From positions 1 to 64,000 of the forward strand of contig NZ_JADKPO010000017.1 in the NCBI RefSeq assembly GCF_015352445.1: DNA of 64,000 nucleotides, read 5' to 3'. This DNA comes from Nocardioides agariphilus (GTDB lineage: Bacteria; Actinomycetota; Actinomycetes; Propionibacteriales; Nocardioidaceae). Positions 52,469 through 60,389 of this stretch are shown here, piece after piece. The notes under the pieces were generated by a model. It was not told the origin of the DNA. It made no database searches and saw only the letters and a list, made by a program, of their open reading frames with translations. The translations under genes and the position numbers were made by a program. The stretch's first letter is position 1; every line of letters begins with the position of its first letter.

Positions 52469-53340
52469 GCGACCTGCTCGAGACCCACCTCCGTGGCACG
52501 TCGGGCGAGGTCGTCATCGGCCACGGTCACCGGTTCTGCATCATCGGTGAGCGGATCAACCCGACCGGGCGTCGCATCTTCCAAGAGCAGCTGCGCGCCG
52601 GCGACCTCTCGGCGATCGAGCGCGACGTCAAGGCCCAGGTCGAGGGGGGTGCCGACGTCCTCGACGTCAACATGGGCGTCCCGCTGACCGACGAGCCCGA
52701 GCTGCTGGCCAAGGCGATCCAGATGGTCCAGTCGCTGACCGACAAGCCGATCTGCATCGACTCCTCGGTCGTCGAGGCGCTCGAGGCCGGCCTGTCGGTC
52801 TACCAGGGACGGGCGCTGGTCAACTCGATCACGGCCGAGGACGACCGGATGGCCGCGATCTTGCCGCTGGTCAAGAAGTACGACGCCGCGATCATCGCCT
52901 TGCCCAACGACCACGACGAGATCCCGATGGAGGCCGACAAGCGCGTCCTCCTCACCGAGAAGATCATCCGCGTGGCCACCGAGGAGTACGGCATCGCCAA
53001 GGCCGACATCGTCATCGACCCGCTCGCCATGCCTATCGGCGCCGACACCGGCACCACGCTGGTGACCTTCGAGACGATGCGACGCATCCGAGACGACTTC
53101 GGCGTCAACATGACCTGTGGCGCCTCCAACGTCTCCTTCGGCATGCCCGCCCGCCACACCCTCAACGCGGTGTGGCTGCCGATGGCGATGACCGCAGGCC
53201 TGACGAGCGCGATCATGGACGCGCGCACGCCGCAGATCGTCGACGCGGTCAAGGGTGCTGACGTGTTCCTCGGCCATGACGACTGGGGGATGGCCTGGAT
53301 CTCGGCCCATCGCGCGAAGCAAGCTGCCGCCACGGCGTGA
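52465..53340 (+). CDS. mtgA: Methylcorrinoid:tetrahydrofolate methyltransferase (MtgA/MeTr-like)
   Basis: A 291-residue TIM-barrel pterin-binding methyltransferase. The family signatures are visible: IIGERINPTGRR near 27, GADVLDVNMGVP near 63 and ICIDSSVVEALEAGL, later TCGASNVSFGMPARHTLN with the Asn that contacts the pterin. It would move the methyl from methyl-Co(III) corrinoid protein to THF, or the reverse. It overlaps the corrinoid gene by four bases. Similar proteins are partners of MtgB in Desulfitobacterium. Confidence 0.9.
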   Translation: MSDLLETHLRGTSGEVVIGHGHRFCIIGERINPTGRRIFQEQLRAGDLSAIERDVKAQVEGGADVLDVNMGVPLTDEPELLAKAIQMVQSLTDKPICIDSSVVEALEAGLSVYQGRALVNSITAEDDRMAAILPLVKKYDAAIIALPNDHDEIPMEADKRVLLTEKIIRVATEEYGIAKADIVIDPLAMPIGADTGTTLVTFETMRRIRDDFGVNMTCGASNVSFGMPARHTLNAVWLPMAMTAGLTSAIMDARTPQIVDAVKGADVFLGHDDWGMAWISAHRAKQAAATA

Positions 53341-53344
53341 ACCC

Positions 53345-55309
53345 ATGACAGAGAGCGACGAGCCGGGCGCCCTCGAGTTCCCTCTCGACGCCTACCGTCG
53401 CGAGGGGCTGATGGCGCCCTCGGGCGCCGAGCCCGTGGCCCACGACGGCACGGGCCGCGTGCAGCTGTCCTTCACCGTCGAGGACAAGGAGGCGCCGTCG
53501 GTCCAGCGCGCCGTCCGCGTTCCGCCGGGCGTGAGCGTCTTCGACTCGGCGTCGTGGAACGGCATCGCGATCGACTCGACCTGCGGCGGCCACGGCACCT
53601 GCCACAAGTGCAAGGTGCGCGTCTCCCCGGTCACGCCGGTCACCCGCCACGACGCGCGCACCTTCAGCGCGGCCGAGCTCGAGGCGGGCTGGCGGCTGGC
53701 GTGCCTGGTGCGCGCCACGCGCGACCACGACGTGCTCGTACCTCCCCTGGTCACCCGCCCCAAGGCGGCCACCGTCGGCGTCGGGCGCCAGGTGATCTTG
53801 CGACCGGCCGTGCAGAAGCGGTACGTCGAGCTGACCGAGCCGACCCTGGAGGACCAGCGCTCCGACCTGGTGCGCCTGCTTGATGCGATCGACGACCTCG
53901 AGCCGGTGCCCGACCTGCACATGTTGCGGCGCCTGCCCAAGGTGCTGCGCGAGGCCGACTTCAAGGTCACCGCGGTGGTGGTCGACGAGGCCCTCGTCGA
54001 CGTCGAGCCGGGTGATACCACCGAAAAGCGCTACGCGATCGCCTTCGACCTCGGGACCACCACGGTCGTGGCGACGTTGCTCGACCTGGTGACCGGCACT
54101 CCGGTCGCGGTGGCCTCGATGCTCAACAAGCAGCAGCCGTTCGGCGGTGATGTGATCTCGCGGATCAGCGCGACGATGCTCGATCCATCGGCCCTGGGCC
54201 GGCTCCAGCAGGCCGCCCACGACACGCTGTCCACGCTGACCGAGCAGGTCTGTCGCGAGGGCGGTGTCGACCCGCTGCACGTCTACGAGGTGGCCCTGGC
54301 CGGAAACGCCACGATGACGGCTCTGCTGCTGGGCATCGACCCCGAGCCGCTCGGCGTCGCGCCGTTCGTCCAGACCACGGCCACTCCCGCACCGGTCCTG
54401 GCGAGCGAGGTCGGCCTGGCGCTGCATCCCGGCGCCCGGATGGCCCTCTTCCCGGCTCTGGGCGCCTACGTAGGCGGCGACATCGTGGCCGGCATGCTCG
54501 CCACCGGCATGGACCGCGACAAGAGGGTTCGGCTGTTCATCGACGTCGGGACCAACTGCGAGATCGTGCTCAGCGACGGGGAGCGCATCCTGTCCACGGC
54601 GGCCCCGGCCGGGCCGGCGTTCGAGGGTGGCGCGATCCGCTGCGGCATGCGTGCCGCCGACGGCGCCATCGAGGTCGTCAAGCTCGCCCCGGATGCACCA
54701 GTCGGAGTCGAACTCGGTGTGATCGGCGACGTCACGCCCATGGGCGTCTGCGGATCAGGTCTGGTCGACGCGGTGGCCGAGCTGGTCAAGGTCGGTCTGC
54801 TCGACGCGTCGGGTCGCTACGTCACCGACGAGGTCGCCAAGGAGATCGCGCCAGGTCTGGCCGACCGCCTGACCTACATCGGCCAGGAGCGGGTCTTCGT
54901 GCTGCACCGCGAGCGCCCCGACTCCGACCCGGCGGAGTCCGTGGTGCTCTCCCAGCGCGACGTGCGCGAGCTCCAGTTCGCCAAGGCAGCCATCTCCACG
55001 GGCTGGACGCTGTTGATGGAGGAGCTCGGCCTCGAGCACCGCGACATCCAGCAGGTACTCCTCGCGGGTTCGTTCGGCAGCTACCTCTCGGCAGCGTCCG
55101 CGGTGCGCATCGGCCTGGTCCCGACGCTCCCGGTCCTGCGCATCGTCGCGGCCGGAAACGTGGCCGGCGAGGGCGCCAAGATGGCGCTGCTCTCGGTGCG
55201 CGAGCGCGCCGGAGCTCTGGCCCTGCTTGAGGAGGTGACCTATGTTGAGCTCTCCGACCGGTCCGACTTCAACGACCGCTTCGTCGACCTCCTCGCCTTC
55301 CCGACCTGA
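53345..55309 (+). CDS. Reductive activator of corrinoid proteins (2Fe-2S/ASKHA; RamA/RACo-like)
   Basis: A 654-residue activator that reduces inactive Co(II) corrinoid to Co(I) with ATP. A plant-type 2Fe-2S domain has Cys80, Cys86, Cys89 and Cys120 (C-x5-C-x2-C-x30-C). A linker follows, then an ASKHA ATPase: [15 protein letters not shown] near 237, [15 protein letters not shown] near 397, and [11 protein letters not shown]. The family also includes proteins fed by an unknown reductase. The ATG at 53345 follows the previous stop by four bases. It makes the system complete enough to run outside strictly anaerobic methylotrophs, which must repair oxidised cobalt. Confidence 0.9.
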   Translation: MTESDEPGALEFPLDAYRREGLMAPSGAEPVAHDGTGRVQLSFTVEDKEAPSVQRAVRVPPGVSVFDSASWNGIAIDSTCGGHGTCHKCKVRVSPVTPVTRHDARTFSAAELEAGWRLACLVRATRDHDVLVPPLVTRPKAATVGVGRQVILRPAVQKRYVELTEPTLEDQRSDLVRLLDAIDDLEPVPDLHMLRRLPKVLREADFKVTAVVVDEALVDVEPGDTTEKRYAIAFDLGTTTVVATLLDLVTGTPVAVASMLNKQQPFGGDVISRISATMLDPSALGRLQQAAHDTLSTLTEQVCREGGVDPLHVYEVALAGNATMTALLLGIDPEPLGVAPFVQTTATPAPVLASEVGLALHPGARMALFPALGAYVGGDIVAGMLATGMDRDKRVRLFIDVGTNCEIVLSDGERILSTAAPAGPAFEGGAIRCGMRAADGAIEVVKLAPDAPVGVELGVIGDVTPMGVCGSGLVDAVAELVKVGLLDASGRYVTDEVAKEIAPGLADRLTYIGQERVFVLHRERPDSDPAESVVLSQRDVRELQFAKAAISTGWTLLMEELGLEHRDIQQVLLAGSFGSYLSAASAVRIGLVPTLPVLRIVAAGNVAGEGAKMALLSVRERAGALALLEEVTYVELSDRSDFNDRFVDLLAFPT

Positions 55310-55895
55310 GCGAGTAGCGCTCGTCGCGTGCGGTGCGCTCGCCCAGCCGGCGGCGCAGGTCATCGAGCGCAGGGGCTGGCCCGTCGACGTACACCCTCTG
55401 CCGCCGCTGCTGCACAACCAGCCGCACCTGATCGCCGGCGAGGTGCGACGTCTGGCCGACTCGCTCGCCCAGACCTACGGGTCGGTCGCGGTCGGGTACG
55501 CCGACTGCGGGACCTACGGCGCCCTCGACGCCGTGTGCGAGGAGCTGGGTCTGAGCCGGTTGCCCGGGCTGCACTGCTACGACCTGTTCGCGGGGTCGGC
55601 GGAGCTGGCCGAGGAGCTCGACGCCGAGCCCGGAACGTACTTGCTGACCGACTTCCTGGTCCGCTCCTTCGAGCGGACCGTCGTGCGCGAGCTGGGACTC
55701 GACCGCTACCCCGAGCTGCGCGAGGACTACTTCCGCCACTACACCCGCGTCGTCTGGCTGGCCCAGGACCCCGACCCCGAGCTGCGCACCCTCGCCCAGC
55801 GCGCCGCCGAGCGGATCGGACTCCCGCTCACCGTCATACCGACCGGCACCGGCCGTCTCGAGCAGGCCCTCGCCGACCTCGTGGCCGACTCCTAG
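55242..55895 (+). CDS. DUF1638 family protein
   Basis: A 217-residue protein of the DUF1638 family, function unknown. Conserved features are a Cys near the start of the domain (LVACGAL), [13 protein letters not shown] and [10 protein letters not shown]; the three cysteines might bind a metal or cofactor. The start is set by an excellent GGAGGTGA ribosome-binding site eight bases before the ATG, even though it makes the gene overlap the activator gene by 68 bases in another frame. From memory, DUF1638 genes often accompany MttB-family methyltransferases and corrinoid activators, suggesting a role in that chemistry. The stop overlaps the convergent metF gene by four bases. Confidence 0.82.
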   Translation: MLSSPTGPTSTTASSTSSPSRPERVALVACGALAQPAAQVIERRGWPVDVHPLPPLLHNQPHLIAGEVRRLADSLAQTYGSVAVGYADCGTYGALDAVCEELGLSRLPGLHCYDLFAGSAELAEELDAEPGTYLLTDFLVRSFERTVVRELGLDRYPELREDYFRHYTRVVWLAQDPDPELRTLAQRAAERIGLPLTVIPTGTGRLEQALADLVADS

Positions 55896-56737
55896 CGTGA
55901 CGAGGCCAGCAGCTCCTTGCGCCACTTCTCGGTCGCCTCGACCTGGTTGAAGGTGAACACGTGGGTGCCCTCGACGCCCATCGCCGGGTCGCCGAGCTCG
56001 GCGGCGCACTTGCGCAGGAACTTCTCGCCCGTGAACCCACCAGGGGCGGCCAGCCGGGCGAAGGTGCCCTTGTTCTTGGCCAGGAAGCGGGTCGACTCGC
56101 CGACGCCGATCTTGCCGGCCATCGACAGCAGCTTGGCGCGGTCGACCGGGCCGGGGATGCCCAGCAGCACCGGCATGGTGATGCCGCGCTTGCGCATCCG
56201 CTTGACCCAGTTGGCCAGCACCTGGGCGTCGAAGGTCAGGTTGCTGACCACGTGGGTGGCGTGACGCCGCTTGTCCCACATCGACTGGATCGTCAGGTCG
56301 TCGTCGATGGTGGGATGCGACTCGGGGTAGCCGGTGATGCCGACGTGGGCGAACGGGTTGCCCATGTCCTTGAGGTCCTCGAGCAGGCTCAGTGCATCGG
56401 GGTAGGCGCCGGGCGGGTCGGCGTCGCCGCCGGGCACGAAGATCTTGGTGATGCCCTTGCCGGTGAGCCGGTCGACGATCTCGGCCAGCTCGGCCCTGTC
56501 GCGCACCATCCGCGCCGCCAGGTGGGGAACCGCCGTGTAGCCGTGGCCGGTCAGCCGCTCGGTGAGGTCGAGGGTGGGCTCGAGGCCCTTGCTCGGCGAC
56601 GCGGTCACCGTCACGGTCACCTCGACCGGCACGTGCTCGAGCACCTTGTCCTCGATCGTCCCCGTCGGAAGCACCTCGTAGCGGGCATTCTCGAGCAGCC
56701 GGACCGTGGTGGCGGATACCTGAGTTTTGTTGCGCAT
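55892..56737 (-). CDS. metF: Methylenetetrahydrofolate reductase
   Basis: A 281-residue MetF-type TIM barrel: [20 protein letters not shown] at the start, [26 protein letters not shown] and [12 protein letters not shown]. The FEFFPPK motif with the catalytic Glu of E. coli MetF is not recognisable, so it may belong to a non-canonical branch like the flavin-free mycobacterial type; uncertain. It interconverts methyl-THF and methylene-THF. In this locus the oxidative direction would let methyl groups from betaine enter one-carbon oxidation. An IclR1-type operator pair overlaps the start codon region. Confidence 0.82.
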   Translation of the reverse strand: MRNKTQVSATTVRLLENARYEVLPTGTIEDKVLEHVPVEVTVTVTASPSKGLEPTLDLTERLTGHGYTAVPHLAARMVRDRAELAEIVDRLTGKGITKIFVPGGDADPPGAYPDALSLLEDLKDMGNPFAHVGITGYPESHPTIDDDLTIQSMWDKRRHATHVVSNLTFDAQVLANWVKRMRKRGITMPVLLGIPGPVDRAKLLSMAGKIGVGESTRFLAKNKGTFARLAAPGGFTGEKFLRKCAAELGDPAMGVEGTHVFTFNQVEATEKWRKELLASSR

Positions 56738-56763
56738 GATGCACCCTGTTCCGTGATACGCAC
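56730..56763 (-). promoter_or_regulatory. Paired IclR1-type operators at metF
   Basis: TTGCGCATGATGCAC (56730-56744) and TTCCGTGATACGCAC (56749-56763) with a four-base gap, the same 19-bp period as at betB, iclR1 and the dimethylglycine operon. The first box spans the metF start codon (56737-56735), so binding would affect initiation of transcription or translation very near the gene start. Confidence 0.65.
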
Positions 56764-56912
56764 CGACAGATCTACTCTATCCGTGGCAGCCCCCGCACGT
56801 CGATGGTTGCCACGGTGTTGTCCCCCTGGCGAGGTGGCCACGATTGGGAGAGGTCTTCGCCCATGGGTTAGAGTTCCACCCGCTTCGCAAGAAGCGCCAC
56901 AGCAACAAACCT

Positions 56913-56986
56913 GGCCCCGTAGCGCAGTTGGTTAGCGCGCCGCCCTGTCACGGCGGAGGCCGCGGGTTCGAGTCCCGTCGGGGTCG
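56913..56986 (+). tRNA. tRNA-Asp (GTC)
   Basis: Acceptor GGCCCCG pairs with CGGGGTC (one G-T), D-arm GCGCAGTTGGTTAGCGC, anticodon loop CTGTCAC with GTC, T-arm CGCGGGTTCGAGTCCCGTC. Discriminator G; CCA is not encoded. Confidence 0.95.
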
Positions 56987-57079
56987 CCATCACACTTTCT
57001 CATCCGCAGCTTCGGCGATGTTCGTCGCTGCTGTGGATAGACGCCGACGCTCTCGCGCGGAGCCGGGCAGGATCTGTGG

Positions 57080-57970
57080 GTGCTGGTCGCCGCGGTTCTC
57101 GCCGAGCTGGGTGGGCTCGCGACCCGTGCCGTCCTGATCGAGGCGACGTCGAGACGCGAGGTCGACGGCGCCTTGCGACGTGGTGAGGTGGTGGCGCTGT
57201 CCCGCGGCCGCTATGCGCTGCCACGGGTGAGGACTGCGGCGGCGACGGCTCACGCGCTGAGGGGAGTGCTCAGCCACACCAGCGCAGCGCTCCATCACGG
57301 CTGGGAGGTCAAGCTCGTGCCGGATCGCCCCCACGTCACCGTGCCTCGCAACAGGCGGGTGAGTTCCCGCGACCGTGCCGTGGCGGACATCCACTACGCA
57401 GTCATAGCGCCCGAGGACATCAGCGACGGCGTCGCGACCGGTGTCGAGCTGACGCTGCTGCAGTGCCTTCGCACGCTCCCCGACGACGAAGCTCTCGCTG
57501 TCGCGGACTCAGCCCTTCGTCACGGCGTGCCTCCTGCGACGTTGCGCCGGGTCGCCATGTCCGTGCGCGGGGCCGGGAGTGAGAAGGTGCGCCGGATCGC
57601 CGCGATGGCTCGAGGAGAGGCGGCCAACCCGTTCGAGTCCTGCCTCCGGCTCATCGCATCGACGGTTCCTGGGCTCTGCGTCCGGCCCCAGGTCCGACTC
57701 GCAGGCACGAGCATGAGGCCTGACCTGGTCGACGTGGATCTGGCACTCGTGCTCGAGGCCGACTCCTTCGGGTGGCACGGAGACCGGGTAGCCCTGCGTC
57801 GCGACGCCCAGCGTTACAACGCGATGGTCGTCAACGGTTGGCTCGTGCTCCGATTTGCCTGGGAGGACGTGATGTTCGCCCCCGACTACGTGCGCGGTGT
57901 GCTGATGCGCATCGTCGGTCTCGTAGCCAAACGGGCAGAACCCTGCTGCTCCCATGAGTGCTCCGCCTGA
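57080..57970 (+). CDS. AbiEi-antitoxin-like N-terminus with DUF559/Vsr-like C-terminus
   Basis: A 296-residue protein common in actinobacteria. The N-terminal 60-70 residues resemble the winged helix of AbiEi-type antitoxins (ATRAVLIEATSRREVDGALRRG, then GRYALP). The C-terminal part (about 190-275) looks like a DUF559/Vsr-type PD-(D/E)XK fold: RPDLVDVDLALVLEADSFGWHG and LVLRFAWEDVMF. No toxin gene is adjacent, so it is probably an orphan with unknown role, possibly DNA binding or cleavage. The GTG start at 57080 lacks a strong ribosome-binding site. Confidence 0.7.
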   Translation: MLVAAVLAELGGLATRAVLIEATSRREVDGALRRGEVVALSRGRYALPRVRTAAATAHALRGVLSHTSAALHHGWEVKLVPDRPHVTVPRNRRVSSRDRAVADIHYAVIAPEDISDGVATGVELTLLQCLRTLPDDEALAVADSALRHGVPPATLRRVAMSVRGAGSEKVRRIAAMARGEAANPFESCLRLIASTVPGLCVRPQVRLAGTSMRPDLVDVDLALVLEADSFGWHGDRVALRRDAQRYNAMVVNGWLVLRFAWEDVMFAPDYVRGVLMRIVGLVAKRAEPCCSHECSA

Positions 57971-58036
57971 GAGTCGTGGGCCCCGTGACTTCTGCCTGTT
58001 TGAATACGAACGGCGTCCCTCGGCAGGATGTCTCGT

Positions 58037-58387
58037 ATGCCGGTAGAGCTGGGGCGTGAGGAGTTCGACGAGCTGGTCGGGGAGGCGCTCGACGAGATCC
58101 CCGCGGAGATCGCGACCCTGATCCACAACGTCGTGGTGCTGGTCGAGGACGATGCGCCGCCCGATGACCCGACTCTGCTGGGGCTCTACGACGGCGTGGC
58201 CCTGCCCGACCGGATCGCCAACCACACAGGGCTACCGGACCGGATCTTCATCTTCCGCAAGCCGCTGCTCGAGATGTGCGAGGACCTCGACGACCTCGCC
58301 GAGGAGGTCCGCATCACAGTGGTCCACGAGGTGGCGCACCACTTCGGCATCGACGACGACCGGTTGCACGCCCTCGGCTACGCCTGA
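58037..58387 (+). CDS. Zincin-like metallopeptidase family protein (PF06262-like)
   Basis: A 116-residue minimal metallopeptidase-like protein. The zinc motif VVHEVAHHFGIDDDRL is HExxHxxGxxD at the C-terminal end, preceded by an acidic helical part. The family is widespread in actinobacteria and its substrate is not known. Homologues usually begin close to MPVELG, so the ATG at 58037 is used; the ATG at 58028 is an alternative. The 3' end overlaps the convergent crcB gene by ten bases. Confidence 0.8.
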   Translation: MPVELGREEFDELVGEALDEIPAEIATLIHNVVVLVEDDAPPDDPTLLGLYDGVALPDRIANHTGLPDRIFIFRKPLLEMCEDLDDLAEEVRITVVHEVAHHFGIDDDRLHALGYA

Positions 58388-58716
58388 CCCAGGGCGAACC
58401 CACACGCGCACGCGGCCAAGGAGGCCACGATCGTGGCGCCGCCGTAGGCCGCCCCGATCGCGAGGCCGCGACGCGCCTGGTCGCGGGTCTGCACGGCGAA
58501 CGCCGAGTAGGTCGTCAGGCCTCCACACAGGCCCGTGCCCAGCAGGGCCAGAGCATGGGCGGAGACGCCGGCACCGAACAGGACTCCGAGCACGAACGAG
58601 CCGGCCACGTTGACCAGCAGGGTTCCCCACGGAGTACGGCGGTCGAGGTAGTGCGCCGCCAGGAACCGCGACGTCGCGCCGACCGCAGCGCCCAGGGCGA
58701 CGAGCAGGGGAGTCAC
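58378..58716 (-). CDS. crcB: Fluoride channel CrcB/Fluc, subunit 1
   Basis: A 112-residue four-helix membrane protein of the Fluc family, which exports fluoride. Diagnostic segments are NVAGSFVLGVLFG and GGLTTYSAFAVQ; the phenylalanine and polar track residues are in place. GTG start. It overlaps the second crcB gene by four bases. Paired crcB genes encode heterodimeric channels. Confidence 0.9.
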   Translation of the reverse strand: MTPLLVALGAAVGATSRFLAAHYLDRRTPWGTLLVNVAGSFVLGVLFGAGVSAHALALLGTGLCGGLTTYSAFAVQTRDQARRGLAIGAAYGGATIVASLAACACGFALGQA

Positions 58717-59129
58717 TCGTTGCCCTCCTCGGCCTCGAACTCAGCTCGCGCGGCCAGTGTCGAGAGGTGGCCGGCCAGCGTCACCGCGGCCAGGCAGGCA
58801 GCGAAGGTGCCGAGCAGGTAGGCCGCCGCCAGTCCTGTCCGCCCGTCGGCGAGCAGCGTGCGGCCCTGCTCGGTGTAGGTCGACAAGGTCGTAAAGCCGC
58901 CCAGCAGCCCGGGCCCGAGGCCGGCCACGAGGGCGGGGCGGCGGCGTACGGCGGACAGGGCGGGCAGCAGCGCCAGGACCAGCGACCCGGTGAGGTTGAT
59001 CGCGAACGTGGTCCAGGGGAAGTCGGCCCCGTCGGGCACCAGGTCGCCGATCCACCAGCGCAAGGTCCCACCGACGGCACCGCCGAGGACGACGGCCAGC
59101 AGTACGTCACGGCCTGGGCGAGTGGGCAA
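58713..59129 (-). CDS. crcB: Fluoride channel CrcB/Fluc, subunit 2
   Basis: A 138-residue homologue of the previous protein, with NLTGSLVLALLPAL and GGFTTLSTYTEQ. The C-terminal acidic tail (EFEAEEGNE) is extra. It is translated first and coupled by overlap to subunit 1. No fluoride riboswitch is obvious: the upstream gene ends only three bases away. Confidence 0.88.
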   Translation of the reverse strand: MPTRPGRDVLLAVVLGGAVGGTLRWWIGDLVPDGADFPWTTFAINLTGSLVLALLPALSAVRRRPALVAGLGPGLLGGFTTLSTYTEQGRTLLADGRTGLAAAYLLGTFAACLAAVTLAGHLSTLAARAEFEAEEGNE

Positions 59130-59132
59130 GGG

Positions 59133-60071
59133 CTACGAGACGCTCTGGTGCCGAGTCACAGCCGGCCGCCTTCTCCACGGCAACGGGTCCGCCCCGTGGG
59201 TCTGACGCACGAACTCCCCGAACATCCAGGTCTGGAAGGCGACCTGGTCGGAGCTGCGTGCCAGCGTCAGCAGGCGCTCTTGCCGGCAGAAGGCATCGGC
59301 CAGCTCGAGCAGCTCGATGAACCGCTGGAAGTCATCGCCCGCGGCACGCGGCACGGTGATGGTCAGGTCGAGGTCGTCGTCGCCGTCGAGCAGGGCCGAG
59401 GCGAGTCGCTCGTCGCGAAGCCCACGCCAGAACGTCGCGTCGAGCTCGCCGAAGAAGCTGGACAGGGAGGCTGCCAGGGGATAGCTGGCCTCGTGACCCA
59501 ACGCCAGCAGCCGCAGCTCGCGCCGCAGCTCGCGCAGGTGCTGCCGGTTGGCCTTCATCTCCGGCAGCGGCAGGCCGACGAGCGTGACGTCGACGGGATC
59601 CTCGACCTGGGGCGGGTCCTCGCGCTGGATCGGTTGGAGCTCGGTGATGATGCCCTGGACGCCGCGGCCGTCGGCCAGTTCCACCTGCGGCACGAACCAG
59701 ACGATCTTGCCGTCCTCCTCGATCTCGGCGCCCCAGGCGCTGGAGACCCGGGCGACGATCGACAGGCCGCGGCCGAAGGTCAGCAGCACGTCGTCGTCGG
59801 GCTCCCCGTCGAGGTCGGGCAGGTCGGGCGGCTGGCGTGACCCGTCGCGCACCTCGATGCGCGGGTGCTCGCGAGTGCCCCTGAGCTGGACGCTGACCGG
59901 CTGCTGGGCGTGGAGCAGGGCGTTGGTGATCACCTCGGAGACGCTGATGCAGGCCGACTCGATCAGCTCGGGACGGTTGATCTCGGTCAGCACCTGGGTA
60001 GCCCACCGCCGGGCGTCAGAGACGCCTCGTGGCCCAGGCGTCAGTGCCTGAGCAGGGCGGTTGAGCGGCAT
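59133..60071 (-). CDS. Serine kinase-like anti-sigma-type ATP-binding protein
   Basis: A 312-residue protein. The N-terminal half (about 15-130) resembles the GHKL/HATPase fold of RsbW/SpoIIAB anti-sigma kinases: VSEVITNALLHA (N-box), VRDGSRQPP and GRGLSIVARVSSAWG (G-box region). The C-terminal half is helical and unrecognised. Such actinobacterial proteins regulate sigma factors or act in stress signalling, but partner genes are absent here. The ATG at 60071 (MPLNRP) has GGAG upstream; an earlier ATG at 60104 is possible. It runs into crcB2 with a three-base gap. Confidence 0.72.
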   Translation of the reverse strand: MPLNRPAQALTPGPRGVSDARRWATQVLTEINRPELIESACISVSEVITNALLHAQQPVSVQLRGTREHPRIEVRDGSRQPPDLPDLDGEPDDDVLLTFGRGLSIVARVSSAWGAEIEEDGKIVWFVPQVELADGRGVQGIITELQPIQREDPPQVEDPVDVTLVGLPLPEMKANRQHLRELRRELRLLALGHEASYPLAASLSSFFGELDATFWRGLRDERLASALLDGDDDLDLTITVPRAAGDDFQRFIELLELADAFCRQERLLTLARSSDQVAFQTWMFGEFVRQTHGADPLPWRRRPAVTRHQSVS

Positions 60072-60389
60072 GTCGGTCTCCAGGGCAGGGAGGGGGAACG
60101 CCAATCGCTGGCTCTCATACCCCGTGGAAGACCCAATGAAACGCGATCCCTGATGACCTTTGTATCGGTCGAACGGTCATTTCCGGGTGATTTCCACCCG
60201 CCACGCCGAGGCGGCCCTCGATCGGAGGATGCGCGTGCTACGCGATCGCCGCCTGTGTTTGTTCCCCCGTGAGAGGTGAGAACCCGGACATGGACGCCGG
60301 TTGGGTGCCCTGGCCGGGGTGGAGGAAGATCGGGGTGGAGGCAGCGCGATCGCGTCAGGGTCGCCGGGCTCCGCGATCGAGGAGAGGGC
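60072..60389. other. Divergent intergenic region with an inverted repeat
   Basis: This roughly 300-base region separates the anti-sigma-type gene from the NADH dehydrogenase gene and must contain both promoters. ATGACC (60153-60158) and GGTCAT (60175-60180) form an inverted repeat with 16 bases between, a possible regulator site. No gene is supported here. Confidence 0.4.

Noticed and set aside
58713-59132. Fluoride riboswitch before the crcB pair
   Set aside because: The upstream gene ends three bases from the crcB start, leaving no room for a riboswitch.
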